Positions 7,315-16,065 are shown, counted from the stretch's first letter. The stretch is DNA of 64,000 nt from Lachnobacterium bovis DSM 14045 (GCF_900107245.1 NZ_FNPG01000020.1:1-64000), one strand, 5' to 3'. The notes: generated by a model not told the origin, from the sequence alone. Translations and numbers: made by a program.

Positions 7315-7470
7315 AAAGATATATTGTTGTAGGAAACGGATATGTTTTTTAGAATTGATAAGAGTGTATTGTTTTTGTTATTTATGTTTCCAGTATTAAA
7401 CAAGGGCAAAATGAAATTATCAAAAATAGAGTTAGGGTTCTTAAAAACGGGTTGATACGCTACATATAAA
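7312..7470 (+). pseudogene. Decayed LytTR-domain gene fragment
   Basis: Bases 7335-7365 match 7771-7801 of the intact LytTR gene in 30 of 31 positions. Read in the matching frame the fragment gives ETDMFFRIDKS against ATDMFFRIHKS, preceded by an in-frame TAG and a missing stretch. Further on, shifted frames give a weak LKNG-type match to the C-terminal LytTR strand. It looks like the remnant of a duplicated LytTR gene left upstream of the living copy. Confidence 0.55.
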
Positions 7471-7511
7471 TGCAGTGGAAAAGAAATTTCTCTTCTGTTT
7501 TATAAAAATAG

Positions 7512-7520
7512 TGCTATAAT
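7512..7520 (+). promoter_or_regulatory. Extended -10 promoter upstream of LytTR gene
   Basis: TGC-TATAAT (TATAAT at 7515-7520) is an extended -10 about 56 bases before the strong GGGAGG ribosome site. No convincing -35 is seen. Confidence 0.5.
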
Positions 7521-7575
7521 GAAAATAAATATTTAAGTTAGTATGTATAGAGTAAGGAGTTTTAAGGGAGGCGTT

Positions 7576-7605
7576 ATGACTAGTTATTATGTTAAAAAAA
7601 GATGA
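7576..7605 (+). CDS. Nine-codon leader frame overlapping the LytTR start
   Basis: ATG at 7576 follows GGGAGG (7566-7571) at near-ideal distance and encodes MTSYYVKKR before TGA at 7603-7605. It overlaps the first 17 bases of the LytTR gene in another frame. A run of seven A's (7594-7600) lies in the overlap. It could couple translation to the LytTR gene, or a +1 shift at the A run could join the two frames. Confidence 0.3.
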   Translation: MTSYYVKKR

Positions 7606-7978
7606 AAAGCAAGCTAGTATTTTTGATAAAAACACAAGAGATTTTTTAACAAATATAAAAATAGAAGATATAATCTATTGCGAAAGTTGTGGGCATAAAT
7701 TAATCTTACATACAATTCATAAAGATATTCATATGTATGCAAAATTAAATGATATAGAAGAGTATTTGGCAACGGATATGTTTTTTAGAATTCATAAGAG
7801 TTATTTAGTAAATAAAAGATTTATTCAAGGGATTGATAAAAACATAATTATTTTATCTAACGGAATAAGATTAAATATTTCGCGTAGTACAAGTAAGGAA
7901 ATACATGAGAAATGTTTGCTAGCTGCGTTAAAAAAAAATATGAGTCATGATAGAACATTTACTGTAGCAGAAAATTGA
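7589..7978 (+). CDS. Stand-alone LytTR DNA-binding protein
   Basis: This 129-residue protein is essentially only a LytTR domain, with no receiver: IKIEDIIYCESCGHKLILHT, then the signature FFRIHKSYLVNKRFIQGI and the C-terminal LSNGIRLNISR strand. It should bind DNA as a transcription factor, input unknown. The ATG at 7589 has no well-spaced ribosome site; the strong GGGAGG at 7566 fits a 9-codon frame starting at 7576 instead. The N-terminus therefore may be extended by frame shifting or be translated by coupling. A decayed copy lies directly upstream. The next gene, for a membrane-anchored protein, has its own promoter 12 bases beyond. Confidence 0.85.
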   Translation: MLKKDEKQASIFDKNTRDFLTNIKIEDIIYCESCGHKLILHTIHKDIHMYAKLNDIEEYLATDMFFRIHKSYLVNKRFIQGIDKNIIILSNGIRLNISRSTSKEIHEKCLLAALKKNMSHDRTFTVAEN

Positions 7979-7989
7979 TACAACAAAAT

Positions 7990-8019
7990 TTGTCTTTTTT
8001 CTGCTATTTTTGCTATACT
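7990..8019 (+). promoter_or_regulatory. Promoter of the gene at 8084
   Basis: TTGTCT (7990-7995) and TATACT (8014-8019) are 18 bases apart, with TGC directly before the -10 (extended -10). It sits just after the LytTR stop codon. Confidence 0.6.
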
Positions 8020-8083
8020 TCTTTTTTTTAATTCAACTAGTGTTAAAATAGGATTATAAAATAACAAAGGGAGGAATAATATT

Positions 8084-9091
8084 TTGAAGAAAAAAACGTT
8101 TGCATTTGTAGGAGTTGTTTTTACGGTTCTACTTGTAATTGTTGGTGTTTGGTTGTTTAAAAAGCCTAGTAAAATTAAATTACCTAGTGATTCTGAAATA
8201 GAACTTATACAGTATAATGGTTTAATTGTACAGGGAAAACCAACAAAGGTTTCGGAATATGAACAGGTTTGGAAAAAATCTATTGAAAATGCTAAACCAC
8301 TGAGCAGATTTCATAATATGAAAAATAAATCTAACGCTCCTTATTATGTTTTTTCAATTGTAGAAAAGAATGATAAAATCGTTACTTTTAAATTTTTTAA
8401 AAAGGGAAATACATCATATTTTGAGACAGAGTCTGGAGAATTATATACAGGTATAGAAAAGATTGATGAGTTAGTGGATATAGAAAAAAGCTCTAAGATT
8501 TATGAATTTCGTGCTAAAATTATTCTTTCAGATGAATTTTATGATGATTTATTAAAGTATGCTAAGAATGTTGAGTTTATTAAATATTGTAAAAAGAATA
8601 AATTTAGTGATCGCGAAATGTATCAAAGCAGTTGTATTTCATTATTAAATAATGATGTAAAAGGGGCTGATGCTGATAAAGAAGCAACTAAAACTGTACT
8701 TGATATTAATGCAGAGTATGAAAATGGAAAAAAAGATAACTTAACCGCTTCTAAGAGTGATTTTGAAAAGTATATTAATGACGAAATTAAAAATTTTAAG
8801 AAAAATTCAAAATATAAAAAAATCGATATTGCTTTTAAAAAAGCAGGATACTCTTTTGAAGAATATTTGCGTAATAGTAAAAGAGTATTTATGAATTATC
8901 AGTTAGAATACATAAAATATCAATATCAACAAGAATTTTTAAAAGGCAAATTAAAAGTTAAAGGTAGCTATGTTGAGAATATAAATGAGTATTCAAGTGC
9001 AAAACAAGCGGAGCTTATTGAAAAGGGAATTTCAAAAGAAAAAGAAAAGGTTGTAAAGAAAGATTGTAAAGAAGCATATAAAAATTTATAG
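8084..9091 (+). CDS. Membrane-anchored extracytoplasmic protein, unknown function
   Basis: This 335-residue protein has one N-terminal membrane segment (about residues 6-25, VGVVFTVLLVIVGVWLF) and a long Lys/Glu-rich outer domain. The second half (residues ~190-300) is helical (KSDFEKYINDEIKNF, FEEYLRNSKRVFMNYQLEYIKYQYQQEFL) and faintly recalls SurA-type chaperone N-domains, without a rotamase domain. The start is the TTG at 8084, set by GGGAGG 8 bases upstream; no ATG fits. It is monocistronic, between its own promoter and a strong terminator. I do not assign a function. Confidence 0.75.
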   Translation: MKKKTFAFVGVVFTVLLVIVGVWLFKKPSKIKLPSDSEIELIQYNGLIVQGKPTKVSEYEQVWKKSIENAKPLSRFHNMKNKSNAPYYVFSIVEKNDKIVTFKFFKKGNTSYFETESGELYTGIEKIDELVDIEKSSKIYEFRAKIILSDEFYDDLLKYAKNVEFIKYCKKNKFSDREMYQSSCISLLNNDVKGADADKEATKTVLDINAEYENGKKDNLTASKSDFEKYINDEIKNFKKNSKYKKIDIAFKKAGYSFEEYLRNSKRVFMNYQLEYIKYQYQQEFLKGKLKVKGSYVENINEYSSAKQAELIEKGISKEKEKVVKKDCKEAYKNL

Positions 9092-9122
9092 TAATAGCTA
9101 TGATATTAAAAATAACTGAAAC

Positions 9123-9158
9123 CGAGAGTAGGTGATGAGCTTACTCTCGATTTTTTAT
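9123..9158 (+). terminator. Rho-independent terminator
   Basis: A perfect 8-bp stem CGAGAGTA/TACTCTCG (9123-9130, 9142-9149) is followed by ATTTTTTATT. It ends transcription from 8084. Confidence 0.85.
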
Positions 9159-9218
9159 TCTTATAAAAGAATTTGTTTTGATTACTTAAAAAAATATCAA
9201 ATATGAAAAATTAGAGTA

Positions 9219-9247
9219 TTGACACCAAAGTTAGTTAATGCTAATAT
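9219..9247 (+). promoter_or_regulatory. Promoter of the ABC/ECF transporter operon, with dyad in the spacer
   Basis: TTGACA (9219-9224) and TAATAT (9242-9247) are 17 bases apart. The spacer and -10 contain the dyad TTAG-N6-CTAA (about 9231-9244), well placed for a repressor. The leader to the first gene is about 80 bases. Confidence 0.75.
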
Positions 9248-9331
9248 TGAGACAAAATTGAATTTTATGTAAGAGAGTTTCATGTAAAGTGTTTAAGGTT
9301 AATGAAAAATAATTAAGAAGGGAATAATAAA

Positions 9332-11068
9332 ATGATTTCATATGTATTTAAGTATTCAGGAAAGTATAAGAAAAAAACAATTATGGCAATGATTGTTATG
9401 ACAGTGGGGGTGTTGTTATCAGTTCTTCCATATCTATTTGCATATCAATTAATTGAGCCACTCTTAAACCATCAAAAACTAGAAGTATCGTTTGCAATAT
9501 CAAGAACGCTATTATTATTTGCATGTCTTTTTATGTATCGTGTTCTTTATTGTTATGGACTTCAGTTTTCGCATGAAGGAGCGTTTTATACATTAAAAAA
9601 TATCAGGGAATACGTTCAGTCAAGAATAGAGAGAATGCCTCTTGGAAAAATTCAGGATATTGGAACAGGACAATTAAAAAAAATGTTTACAGATGATATA
9701 GACGGTCTGGAACTTCTTTTGGCACATGCACTTCCTGAAGGGTTTGCAAATGCTTTAGGCGTAATTGTTTTATGTGTCACAATGTTTGTTGTAGATGTAA
9801 GAATGGCATTATTGAGTTTGGCATCCTTAGTTGTTTCAATGATAGTTATGTTTGTGATGTTTGGTTCATGTGTAAAAAAGATGAATGAATATTATGCGTC
9901 TGCAGCTAGAATGAACAATACGATTATTGAGTATATTAATGGAATGGAAGTAATAAAAGTTTTTAATCGTAATGAAGAGTCTTTTAAAAAATATAGACAG
10001 GATATTGCTAGCTACAGAGATTATACTCTTGGATGGTACAAATTATGTTGGCCATTTTTAGCAATAACAACAAGTTTATTCTCATGTATGACAGTGCTTT
10101 CATTACCAGCAGGAGTGAAATTTATTAATGATGGAACACTTACAATTTCACAGTTTGCTCTTGTTATTTGTTTGACAATATCCATAGTAGGACCACTTTT
10201 AAAAGTTGGAAGTTTCGGTTCAACTTTACCACAGATTAGGTTTAAGGTTAAAACTTTAGAAGAATTAACAGAAGGTGAAAGCTTGAAGGTAGGTGAAAAG
10301 AACTTTCAAGGAACAAAGCATGATATCAATTTTGAAAATGTAAGATTTTCATATAAATCACAGGAAGTTATTCATGGAATTTCATTGGATATTAAAGATA
10401 ACTCAATGACTGCGTTTGTGGGAGAATCAGGTAGCGGAAAATCAACTTTAGCAAAATTGTTAGTGCATTTTTATGATATTGATAGCGGATGTATTAAAGT
10501 CGGAGGACAGGATATCACTACGATTAGTCTTGAAGCTTTGAACAATCAGATTTCGTTTGTTTCACAAGAGCAGTTTTTGTTTAATACTACAATTTTTGAA
10601 AACATTTTAATTGGTAAACCAGAGGCTACGAGAGAAGAGGTTTTAGAAGCAGCTCAAAGAGCACAGTGTATGGAATTTTTGAATAAATTACCAGAAGGTA
10701 TTGATTCAAAAGTTGGTGATAGCGGAAAAATGCTTTCTGGAGGCGAAAGACAGAGGATAGCACTTGCCAGAGCAATTTTAAAGAATTCACCAATTATTGT
10801 ACTTGATGAGGCTACGGCGTTTATTGATCCTGAGAATGAAGAAAAGATGAATGAAGCCATATCTCATGTTATACAAGATAAGACTGTGATAATAATTGCA
10901 CACAGACTTCCTTCCATCGTAAGTGCAGATCAAATTGTGGTTTTAAACAACGGAAATATTGTTGCTAAAGGAAGTCATAAGGAACTTTTAGAAAAATGTG
11001 ATGAGTATAAAAAAATGTGGAGTGCACAAAAAGGGGCACAAGAGTGGAAAATTAAGGAGGATGCATAA
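9332..11068 (+). CDS. ABC exporter-type half-transporter (membrane domain plus ATPase), first of a pair
   Basis: This 578-residue protein has an N-terminal six-helix exporter domain (residues ~15-300) and a C-terminal ATPase: Walker A GESGSGKST, signature LSGGERQRIALARA, Walker B IIVLDEATAF and the switch His in IIAHRL. It pairs with the next gene (583 aa) to form a heterodimer. Such pairs resemble IrtAB/YbtPQ-type siderophore importers in fold and length. It heads an operon with ECF S, T and A genes, all overlapping or nearly so, which implies a shared substrate. The ATG at 9332 follows an AAGAAGGGAAT site. From memory of the group A Streptococcus sia operon, where two such ABC genes precede SiaFGH, heme or another iron ligand is a candidate. 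Confidence 0.9.
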   Translation: MISYVFKYSGKYKKKTIMAMIVMTVGVLLSVLPYLFAYQLIEPLLNHQKLEVSFAISRTLLLFACLFMYRVLYCYGLQFSHEGAFYTLKNIREYVQSRIERMPLGKIQDIGTGQLKKMFTDDIDGLELLLAHALPEGFANALGVIVLCVTMFVVDVRMALLSLASLVVSMIVMFVMFGSCVKKMNEYYASAARMNNTIIEYINGMEVIKVFNRNEESFKKYRQDIASYRDYTLGWYKLCWPFLAITTSLFSCMTVLSLPAGVKFINDGTLTISQFALVICLTISIVGPLLKVGSFGSTLPQIRFKVKTLEELTEGESLKVGEKNFQGTKHDINFENVRFSYKSQEVIHGISLDIKDNSMTAFVGESGSGKSTLAKLLVHFYDIDSGCIKVGGQDITTISLEALNNQISFVSQEQFLFNTTIFENILIGKPEATREEVLEAAQRAQCMEFLNKLPEGIDSKVGDSGKMLSGGERQRIALARAILKNSPIIVLDEATAFIDPENEEKMNEAISHVIQDKTVIIIAHRLPSIVSADQIVVLNNGNIVAKGSHKELLEKCDEYKKMWSAQKGAQEWKIKEDA

Positions 11069-11072
11069 GGTT

Positions 11073-12824
11073 ATGTTGAAGATGATACACAGAATTGTAG
11101 AAGCTGCCGGAAAAAGAAAAATTCGTATACGTCTGGCATACATTTTTTGTTTTATCAGAGGGTTATTGATGAAGGCTCCTGTCATAGTTGCATTTGTTGT
11201 TATTAACAAAGTATTGGAAAATAAATTAAATTCAGATTTTGTTACAAATTCTGCAATTGCAACGGGAACAATTTTATTCGCTCAAATCCTGGCACAATAT
11301 ATTGGCGATAGGCTTCAATCAGCGACAGGATTTGAAATGTTTGCAGATATGAGAATTAAAATAGGAGAACATTTGAAGAATCTTCCTATGGGATACTATA
11401 CAGAAGGAAATTTGGGAAAAATATCGTCTATTCTAACAACTGACATGTCTATGGTTGAAGAAATATGTATGTCTCAGATTGCTCAACTTATGACATATAT
11501 TTTTTCAGAAACTATAATGATAGTATTTTTATTTTTTTTCGATTATCGTATTGGAATTTTTGGAGTAGTGACGGTATTTGCAATTGTTTTGGGAGGCAAA
11601 ATTGTATCGAATAAAATACTTTTACATTCTAAAACAAGACAGGTACAGGCGGAAAATTTAACTTCGGCAGTAATTGACTACACGGAAGGAATGAATATTA
11701 TAAAAACTTATAACATGTTGGGTAAATCTTCAAAAGAATTAACATATAATTTTGAGGAGAGTTGTAGGGAAAATATAAAATTTGAAGAGGCTGTTTTTCC
11801 ATTTTCCGTTAGTTTAGGTTTTCTTTACGCTGTAGGAACAGCAGGAACTCTTGCTATATGTGTATATCTTGTAATGAGAGGTGTTATTAGTGTATCTTCT
11901 TTTGTTGGAATAATGCTTTTTATCTTTGATTTATATATGCCAGTATATGTTTTATACAACGAATCAACAAGACTTACAGTTATGAATGCCTGCATGGATA
12001 GAATTGAGGAAGTATTGAATGTACCAGAACTTGTTGATGAAGGAAAATTGAGAATTCCTAAAAAACATGAAGGAAAACAAGTTGAATTTAAAAACGTATC
12101 ATTTGGATATGAGGATAAAGAAGTTCTTCATGATATTTCATTTGAAATGGAAGCTAATACGATGACTGCGATTGTTGGGCCATCAGGAAGTGGAAAAAGT
12201 ACGATTGCCAGTCTTCTTGCAAGATTTTGGGATATAAAAAATGGAGAAATAAGGATAAAAGGAGTCAATATTAAAGATGTTTCCCTTCATGATTTGATGA
12301 ATGAAATAAGTATGGTTTTTCAAAGGGTTTATCTTTTTCAGGATACAATTTATAACAATATTGTAATGGGAAGACCAAATGCGACGAGAGAGGAAGTTAT
12401 ACAAGCGGCAAAAAAAGCAAGATGTTATGATTTTATAATGGAACTTCCAGAAGGATTTGATACTGTTATTGGAGAAGGTGGAGCAAGTCTTTCAGGAGGA
12501 GAAAAGCAAAGAATATCAATAGCACGTTGTATTTTAAAAGATTCACCTATTGTTATTTTAGATGAGGCAACTGCATCAGTAGATGCTGATAATGAGAGAC
12601 TAATACAAGATGCCATAAATGAGCTCGTAAAAGGAAAGACACTTCTTGTTATTGCACATAGACTTAAAACTATAAAGAATGCGGATGATATTTTAGTCAT
12701 AGCTGACGGAATAATACGAGAAAGGGGAACACATCAGGAATTAATTAATAAAAACGGATTATATAAAGAGTTTATGGAAAAAGTTAACTCAGATATTTCC
12801 TGGACGAAGGGAGAGGTAGCATGA
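11073..12824 (+). CDS. ABC exporter-type half-transporter, second of a pair
   Basis: This 583-residue partner of the preceding protein has the same layout: six-helix membrane domain (to about residue 320) and an ATPase with Walker A GPSGSGKST, signature LSGGEKQRISIARC, Walker B VILDEATASVD and VIAHRL. I start it at the ATG at 11073, 4 bases after the upstream stop, with AAGGAGG about 12 bases before; the ATG at 11061 directly abuts the AAGGAGG and is too close. Tight spacing indicates coupled translation and 1:1 assembly. Its last bases overlap the S-component gene as ATGA. Confidence 0.9.
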   Translation: MLKMIHRIVEAAGKRKIRIRLAYIFCFIRGLLMKAPVIVAFVVINKVLENKLNSDFVTNSAIATGTILFAQILAQYIGDRLQSATGFEMFADMRIKIGEHLKNLPMGYYTEGNLGKISSILTTDMSMVEEICMSQIAQLMTYIFSETIMIVFLFFFDYRIGIFGVVTVFAIVLGGKIVSNKILLHSKTRQVQAENLTSAVIDYTEGMNIIKTYNMLGKSSKELTYNFEESCRENIKFEEAVFPFSVSLGFLYAVGTAGTLAICVYLVMRGVISVSSFVGIMLFIFDLYMPVYVLYNESTRLTVMNACMDRIEEVLNVPELVDEGKLRIPKKHEGKQVEFKNVSFGYEDKEVLHDISFEMEANTMTAIVGPSGSGKSTIASLLARFWDIKNGEIRIKGVNIKDVSLHDLMNEISMVFQRVYLFQDTIYNNIVMGRPNATREEVIQAAKKARCYDFIMELPEGFDTVIGEGGASLSGGEKQRISIARCILKDSPIVILDEATASVDADNERLIQDAINELVKGKTLLVIAHRLKTIKNADDILVIADGIIRERGTHQELINKNGLYKEFMEKVNSDISWTKGEVA

Positions 12825-13408
12825 AAAAAGAATTAGAAATTCGGGACATTATTAATATTGGTGTGTATACGGTATTGCATTTTTTATGCGTTGCCTTGAT
12901 GGCAATGTTGTTATTTGTACCACAGACTATTGTTTTTGTGGGGTTATTAGAAGGATTTTTAGGAGCAATACCAATTATGATTTTTTTACAAAAAGCAAAA
13001 AAACCGGGGATGCTTGCAATAATGGGAATACTTTTGGGAATACTGACAGTGATTACAGGCAGACCAGTTGTAGCAGCATTATTCGGTATAGCAGGAGGGA
13101 TTATTACTGAATTGATTTGGAGAAAGGCAGGTTATAAAAATATAAATGCTGGAGTGATTTGCTGTGCTACGATGTCATTATGGGTTGGAGGAATGGAACT
13201 TCCTATGTTTTTTGGTTATAGAGACAATTATCTTGCAAGTCTTGAAAAAGGATATGGAACACAGTATGTAAAAATAATGAGATCACTTACTCCAGACTGG
13301 ATGTTTATAGCGTTAATAGTTATGTGTCTTTTAGGAGGAGTGTTAGGAGGCATGTTTGCAAAGCGTTTATTACGTAAACATTTTGAAAAAATAGGAACTG
13401 CGTCATGA
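12821..13408 (+). CDS. ECF transporter S component, Trep_Strep/MptD family
   Basis: This 195-residue, very hydrophobic protein has about six membrane helices and a basic C-terminus (FAKRLLRKHFEK), fitting the Trep_Strep family of ECF substrate-binding subunits. The S component recognises a vitamin-like or other small ligand and docks on the T subunit. The neighbours are a dedicated T and A gene, so this is a group I (self-contained) ECF module. It overlaps its upstream and downstream genes as ATGA. The ligand is unknown; gene order suggests an iron-ligand or heme. Confidence 0.82.
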   Translation: MKKELEIRDIINIGVYTVLHFLCVALMAMLLFVPQTIVFVGLLEGFLGAIPIMIFLQKAKKPGMLAIMGILLGILTVITGRPVVAALFGIAGGIITELIWRKAGYKNINAGVICCATMSLWVGGMELPMFFGYRDNYLASLEKGYGTQYVKIMRSLTPDWMFIALIVMCLLGGVLGGMFAKRLLRKHFEKIGTAS

Positions 13409-14106
13409 TAAAAAAAATTGATCCTAGGACTAAATTATTTTTACTGATAGTCATTAATATAATAATGATGGGGGGAAAGATTTCTGGAACATTCACTTTT
13501 TTTAGGATTATTATGGCTATGATACCGTTTTTATTAATGGTTAACGAAAAATGGTACCGAAAAGCAGCGATGTATTTTGTGTTGTATGCGTACTCATTTT
13601 CTATGGAAAGATATATTTTAACCAATATACAGACGACTTTATTGATAATAATTCTTTTTACAACTGGAATGATTTCAAGATTTTTAGCTAGTGCTATGAT
13701 GGCATATTATCTTATGAAAACAACTACGGTAAGTGAATTTGTTACAGCAATGGAAAAAATGCATATACCAATGGTTATAGTAATTCCGTTTGCTGTTATG
13801 TTTCGTTTTTTCCCGACTATAAAGGAAGAATGGCATGATATTAGATTCGCTATGAAAATGAGAGGTATATTGACATTAAAAAGGAATCCTTTTGACACGT
13901 TAGAATATGCATTAGTCCCTTTGTTTATGTCAATTTCAAAAATAGCCGAAGAATTGTCAGCTGCTTCGATGGCTAAATGTCTTACGGTAAAAGGAAAAAG
14001 AACACATATAGTAGAAATTGGTTTTTCATTCTTTGACTTTTTACTTTTTTCTATTGGAATATTTGAATTAGGAATTTTTTCATTTTTCGGAGGAATTGTA
14101 GCATGA
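13405..14106 (+). CDS. ECF transporter T component (CbiQ/EcfT-like)
   Basis: This 233-residue transmembrane coupling protein has several membrane helices and a cytoplasmic coupling segment with an Arg-containing motif (FAMKMRGILTLKRNP), which in EcfT proteins contacts the ATPases. It begins with KKIDPRTKLFLLI, a frequent EcfT start. It is coupled by 4-base overlaps to the S gene before it and the ATPase gene after it. Its role is to link substrate-binding S protein movement to ATP hydrolysis. Confidence 0.88.
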   Translation: MIKKIDPRTKLFLLIVINIIMMGGKISGTFTFFRIIMAMIPFLLMVNEKWYRKAAMYFVLYAYSFSMERYILTNIQTTLLIIILFTTGMISRFLASAMMAYYLMKTTTVSEFVTAMEKMHIPMVIVIPFAVMFRFFPTIKEEWHDIRFAMKMRGILTLKRNPFDTLEYALVPLFMSISKIAEELSAASMAKCLTVKGKRTHIVEIGFSFFDFLLFSIGIFELGIFSFFGGIVA

Positions 14107-15551
14107 TTGAGTTTGAAAATGTTAGTTTTAAATACGCTAACAATAAGTCTGACAAGGCTAACTTATATGACATAAATCTAAAAATTAAAAGTGGTGAGTT
14201 TGTTGTTTTCACAGGAGAAAGTGGTTGTGGAAAGACTACGTTTACGAGAATTTTAAATGGGCTTGTACCTAATTTTTTTCAGGGAGAACTTACTGGTAAT
14301 GTAAAAATCGACAATGTAAGTATTATTGGAAAAAAAGTAGAGGAGTTGGGAAGAATAATAGGCAGTGTTTTTCAGAATCCAAGAAGTCAGTTTTTTAACG
14401 TAGATACGGATAGCGAGCTTGCTTTTGCTGCTGAAAATATAAGCATGGATACTAAAGAAATAATATCTAGAATGAAAGACGTTACCAGTCAACTAAAGCT
14501 TGAAAAATTACGTAGCAGGAATATTTTTGAGTTAAGTGGAGGAGAAAAACAACAAATTGCTTGTGGTAGTGTTGCTGTAATGCATCCAGATATTGTAGTG
14601 TTAGATGAACCATCTTCAAACCTAGACAGATATGCTATTGAAAATTTAAGACAAGTGTTAGTAAAATGGAAAGCTGAGGGAAAAACAATAGTTATTTCTG
14701 AACACAGGCTTTATTATTTGAAGGATTTGTTAGATGAAATTTTTATATTAAAAAAAGGTAGAATAGATGAGCAATATACTCGAGATGAATTGATTTTCTT
14801 ATCAGATAAAGAAATTTCTGAGAAAGGGCTAAGAACATTAGATGAATCTTGCGTAATTATTAAAGATAAGACTGATAAAGAAAAAAATATTAAGCAGGAT
14901 ATAAATAAACATAATAATGAAGATTCTACTGTAAATTGCATAGAAATTGAAGATTTAGAATATGAATACAAGAGAAAAGACAAGGCGTTATGCCTAAAAA
15001 AATTCGAAATTGTGTCTGATGGCATTGTTGCGATAATCGGAAAAAACGGAGTAGGGAAGAGTACATTTTTGAAGTGCTTATGTGGGGTTTATAAAGCAAA
15101 GCACGATAGAGTTTATAAAAATGGAAAACTTTGGCCAAGGAAACAACGTCTAAAAGATAGTTATCTTGTAATGCAGGATGTTAATCATCAGCTTTTTACA
15201 GAATCTGTCTTAGAGGAAGTAATGATAAGTATGGATGCTAAAATGTCAGATACAGAGAAAAAAGAAAAGGCTATAAAAATCCTTAAGAGATTTAAGTTAG
15301 AAGAATTTGCTAACGCGCATCCTATGTCGTTATCTGGAGGACAAAAACAAAGAGTTGCAATTGCATCATGTATAGCTGCGGAAAGGAAGTTTATTTTATT
15401 AGATGAACCTACAAGTGGTTTGGATAAAAATAATATGCATTTGTTGGCAAAAGAACTTAAATTTTTAAAGAATAAAGAAAAAACTATTTTTGTAGTAACT
15501 CATGATTATGAATTTATTAATGAGTGCTGCGATGAAGTTGTAAAAATATAG
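14103..15551 (+). CDS. ECF transporter ATPase with two fused ATP-binding domains
   Basis: This 482-residue protein is two ABC ATPases in tandem. Domain 1 has Walker A GESGCGKTT, signature LSGGEKQQIACGS and LDEPSSNLD; domain 2 (from about residue 280) has GKNGVGKST, LSGGQKQRVAIAS and LDEPTSGLD. Fusion of EcfA1 and EcfA2 in one chain is known in several Firmicutes ECF systems. It drives the S/T pair encoded just upstream and is the last gene of the operon. The linker (residues ~235-275) is Lys/Asp/Asn-rich. Confidence 0.92.
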   Translation: MIEFENVSFKYANNKSDKANLYDINLKIKSGEFVVFTGESGCGKTTFTRILNGLVPNFFQGELTGNVKIDNVSIIGKKVEELGRIIGSVFQNPRSQFFNVDTDSELAFAAENISMDTKEIISRMKDVTSQLKLEKLRSRNIFELSGGEKQQIACGSVAVMHPDIVVLDEPSSNLDRYAIENLRQVLVKWKAEGKTIVISEHRLYYLKDLLDEIFILKKGRIDEQYTRDELIFLSDKEISEKGLRTLDESCVIIKDKTDKEKNIKQDINKHNNEDSTVNCIEIEDLEYEYKRKDKALCLKKFEIVSDGIVAIIGKNGVGKSTFLKCLCGVYKAKHDRVYKNGKLWPRKQRLKDSYLVMQDVNHQLFTESVLEEVMISMDAKMSDTEKKEKAIKILKRFKLEEFANAHPMSLSGGQKQRVAIASCIAAERKFILLDEPTSGLDKNNMHLLAKELKFLKNKEKTIFVVTHDYEFINECCDEVVKI

Positions 15552-15671
15552 TATACATTTAAGTAGTAATGTTATATTTTTTCGGGGAAATATAATAAAG
15601 AAGTAACATTATAAATGTGATATAATAGAAAAGTAAAATCATAAATATTATAAATAAATTATGATTGGTCA

Positions 15672-15698
15672 TTGACTTATATGGTCAATAATTATACT
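15672..15698 (+). promoter_or_regulatory. Promoter region with ATTGAC-N7-GTCAAT dyad
   Basis: TTGACT (15672-15677) and TATACT (15693-15698) are 15 bases apart, shorter than ideal. The -35 is embedded in the perfect dyad ATTGAC-N7-GTCAAT (15671-15689), a possible operator or a reason for weak basal activity. Confidence 0.5.
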
Positions 15699-15725
15699 TA
15701 ATTAATACAGAACAGGAGGAACATA

Positions 15726-16016
15726 ATGGCAGTACATTCAATAGATGCAGAAGATGATCAATTTGCATATCGTTATGATACACAGCTATTAATTGATAGA
15801 CGTGATAAAGATTTAGACGAAGATGAAATTGCGGATTACATAACAGAGCATTTTGAAGGAAACAGCTTAATTGCTGCAGGTGATGAAGATCTTATAAAGA
15901 TTCATTTTCATACTAACGAACCTTGGAAAATCTTAGAGTATTGTAATACTGAAGGTGAAATCTATGATATCGTAGTTGAAGATATGATTAGACAATCTGA
16001 CGGTCTTCAGGGATAA
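15726..16016 (+). CDS. Stand-alone FakA C-terminal (DAK-phosphatase-like) domain protein
   Basis: This 96-residue protein matches the C-terminal segment of FakA/DAK-phosphatase proteins: FAYRYDTQLLID resembles the FGYCTEFLI stretch, and SLIAAGDEDLIKIHFHTNEPWKILEYC matches the family's SLVVVGDDDLVKVHVHTN motif. Full FakA (about 550 residues) is the fatty-acid kinase that makes acyl-phosphate with FakB. Here the kinase and middle domains are missing and there is no adjacent FakB. A clean start (AGGAGG, ATG 15726), its own promoter and a terminator suggest a real small gene. Its function is open; it may partner a full FakA encoded elsewhere. Confidence 0.72.
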   Translation: MAVHSIDAEDDQFAYRYDTQLLIDRRDKDLDEDEIADYITEHFEGNSLIAAGDEDLIKIHFHTNEPWKILEYCNTEGEIYDIVVEDMIRQSDGLQG

Positions 16017-16065
16017 TAATCATAGTTATATATGTTTTAACGTAAAATTTTTATTTTAAGAAAAG

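Noticed and set aside
10654-12700. Antisense frames over the ATPase motifs of the ABC genes
   Set aside because: They are typical reflections of conserved Walker/signature coding sequence and lack start signals.
15560-15605. Possible terminator after the ECF ATPase gene
   Set aside because: A TATATTT/AAATATA stem is present but is weak and no T run follows.
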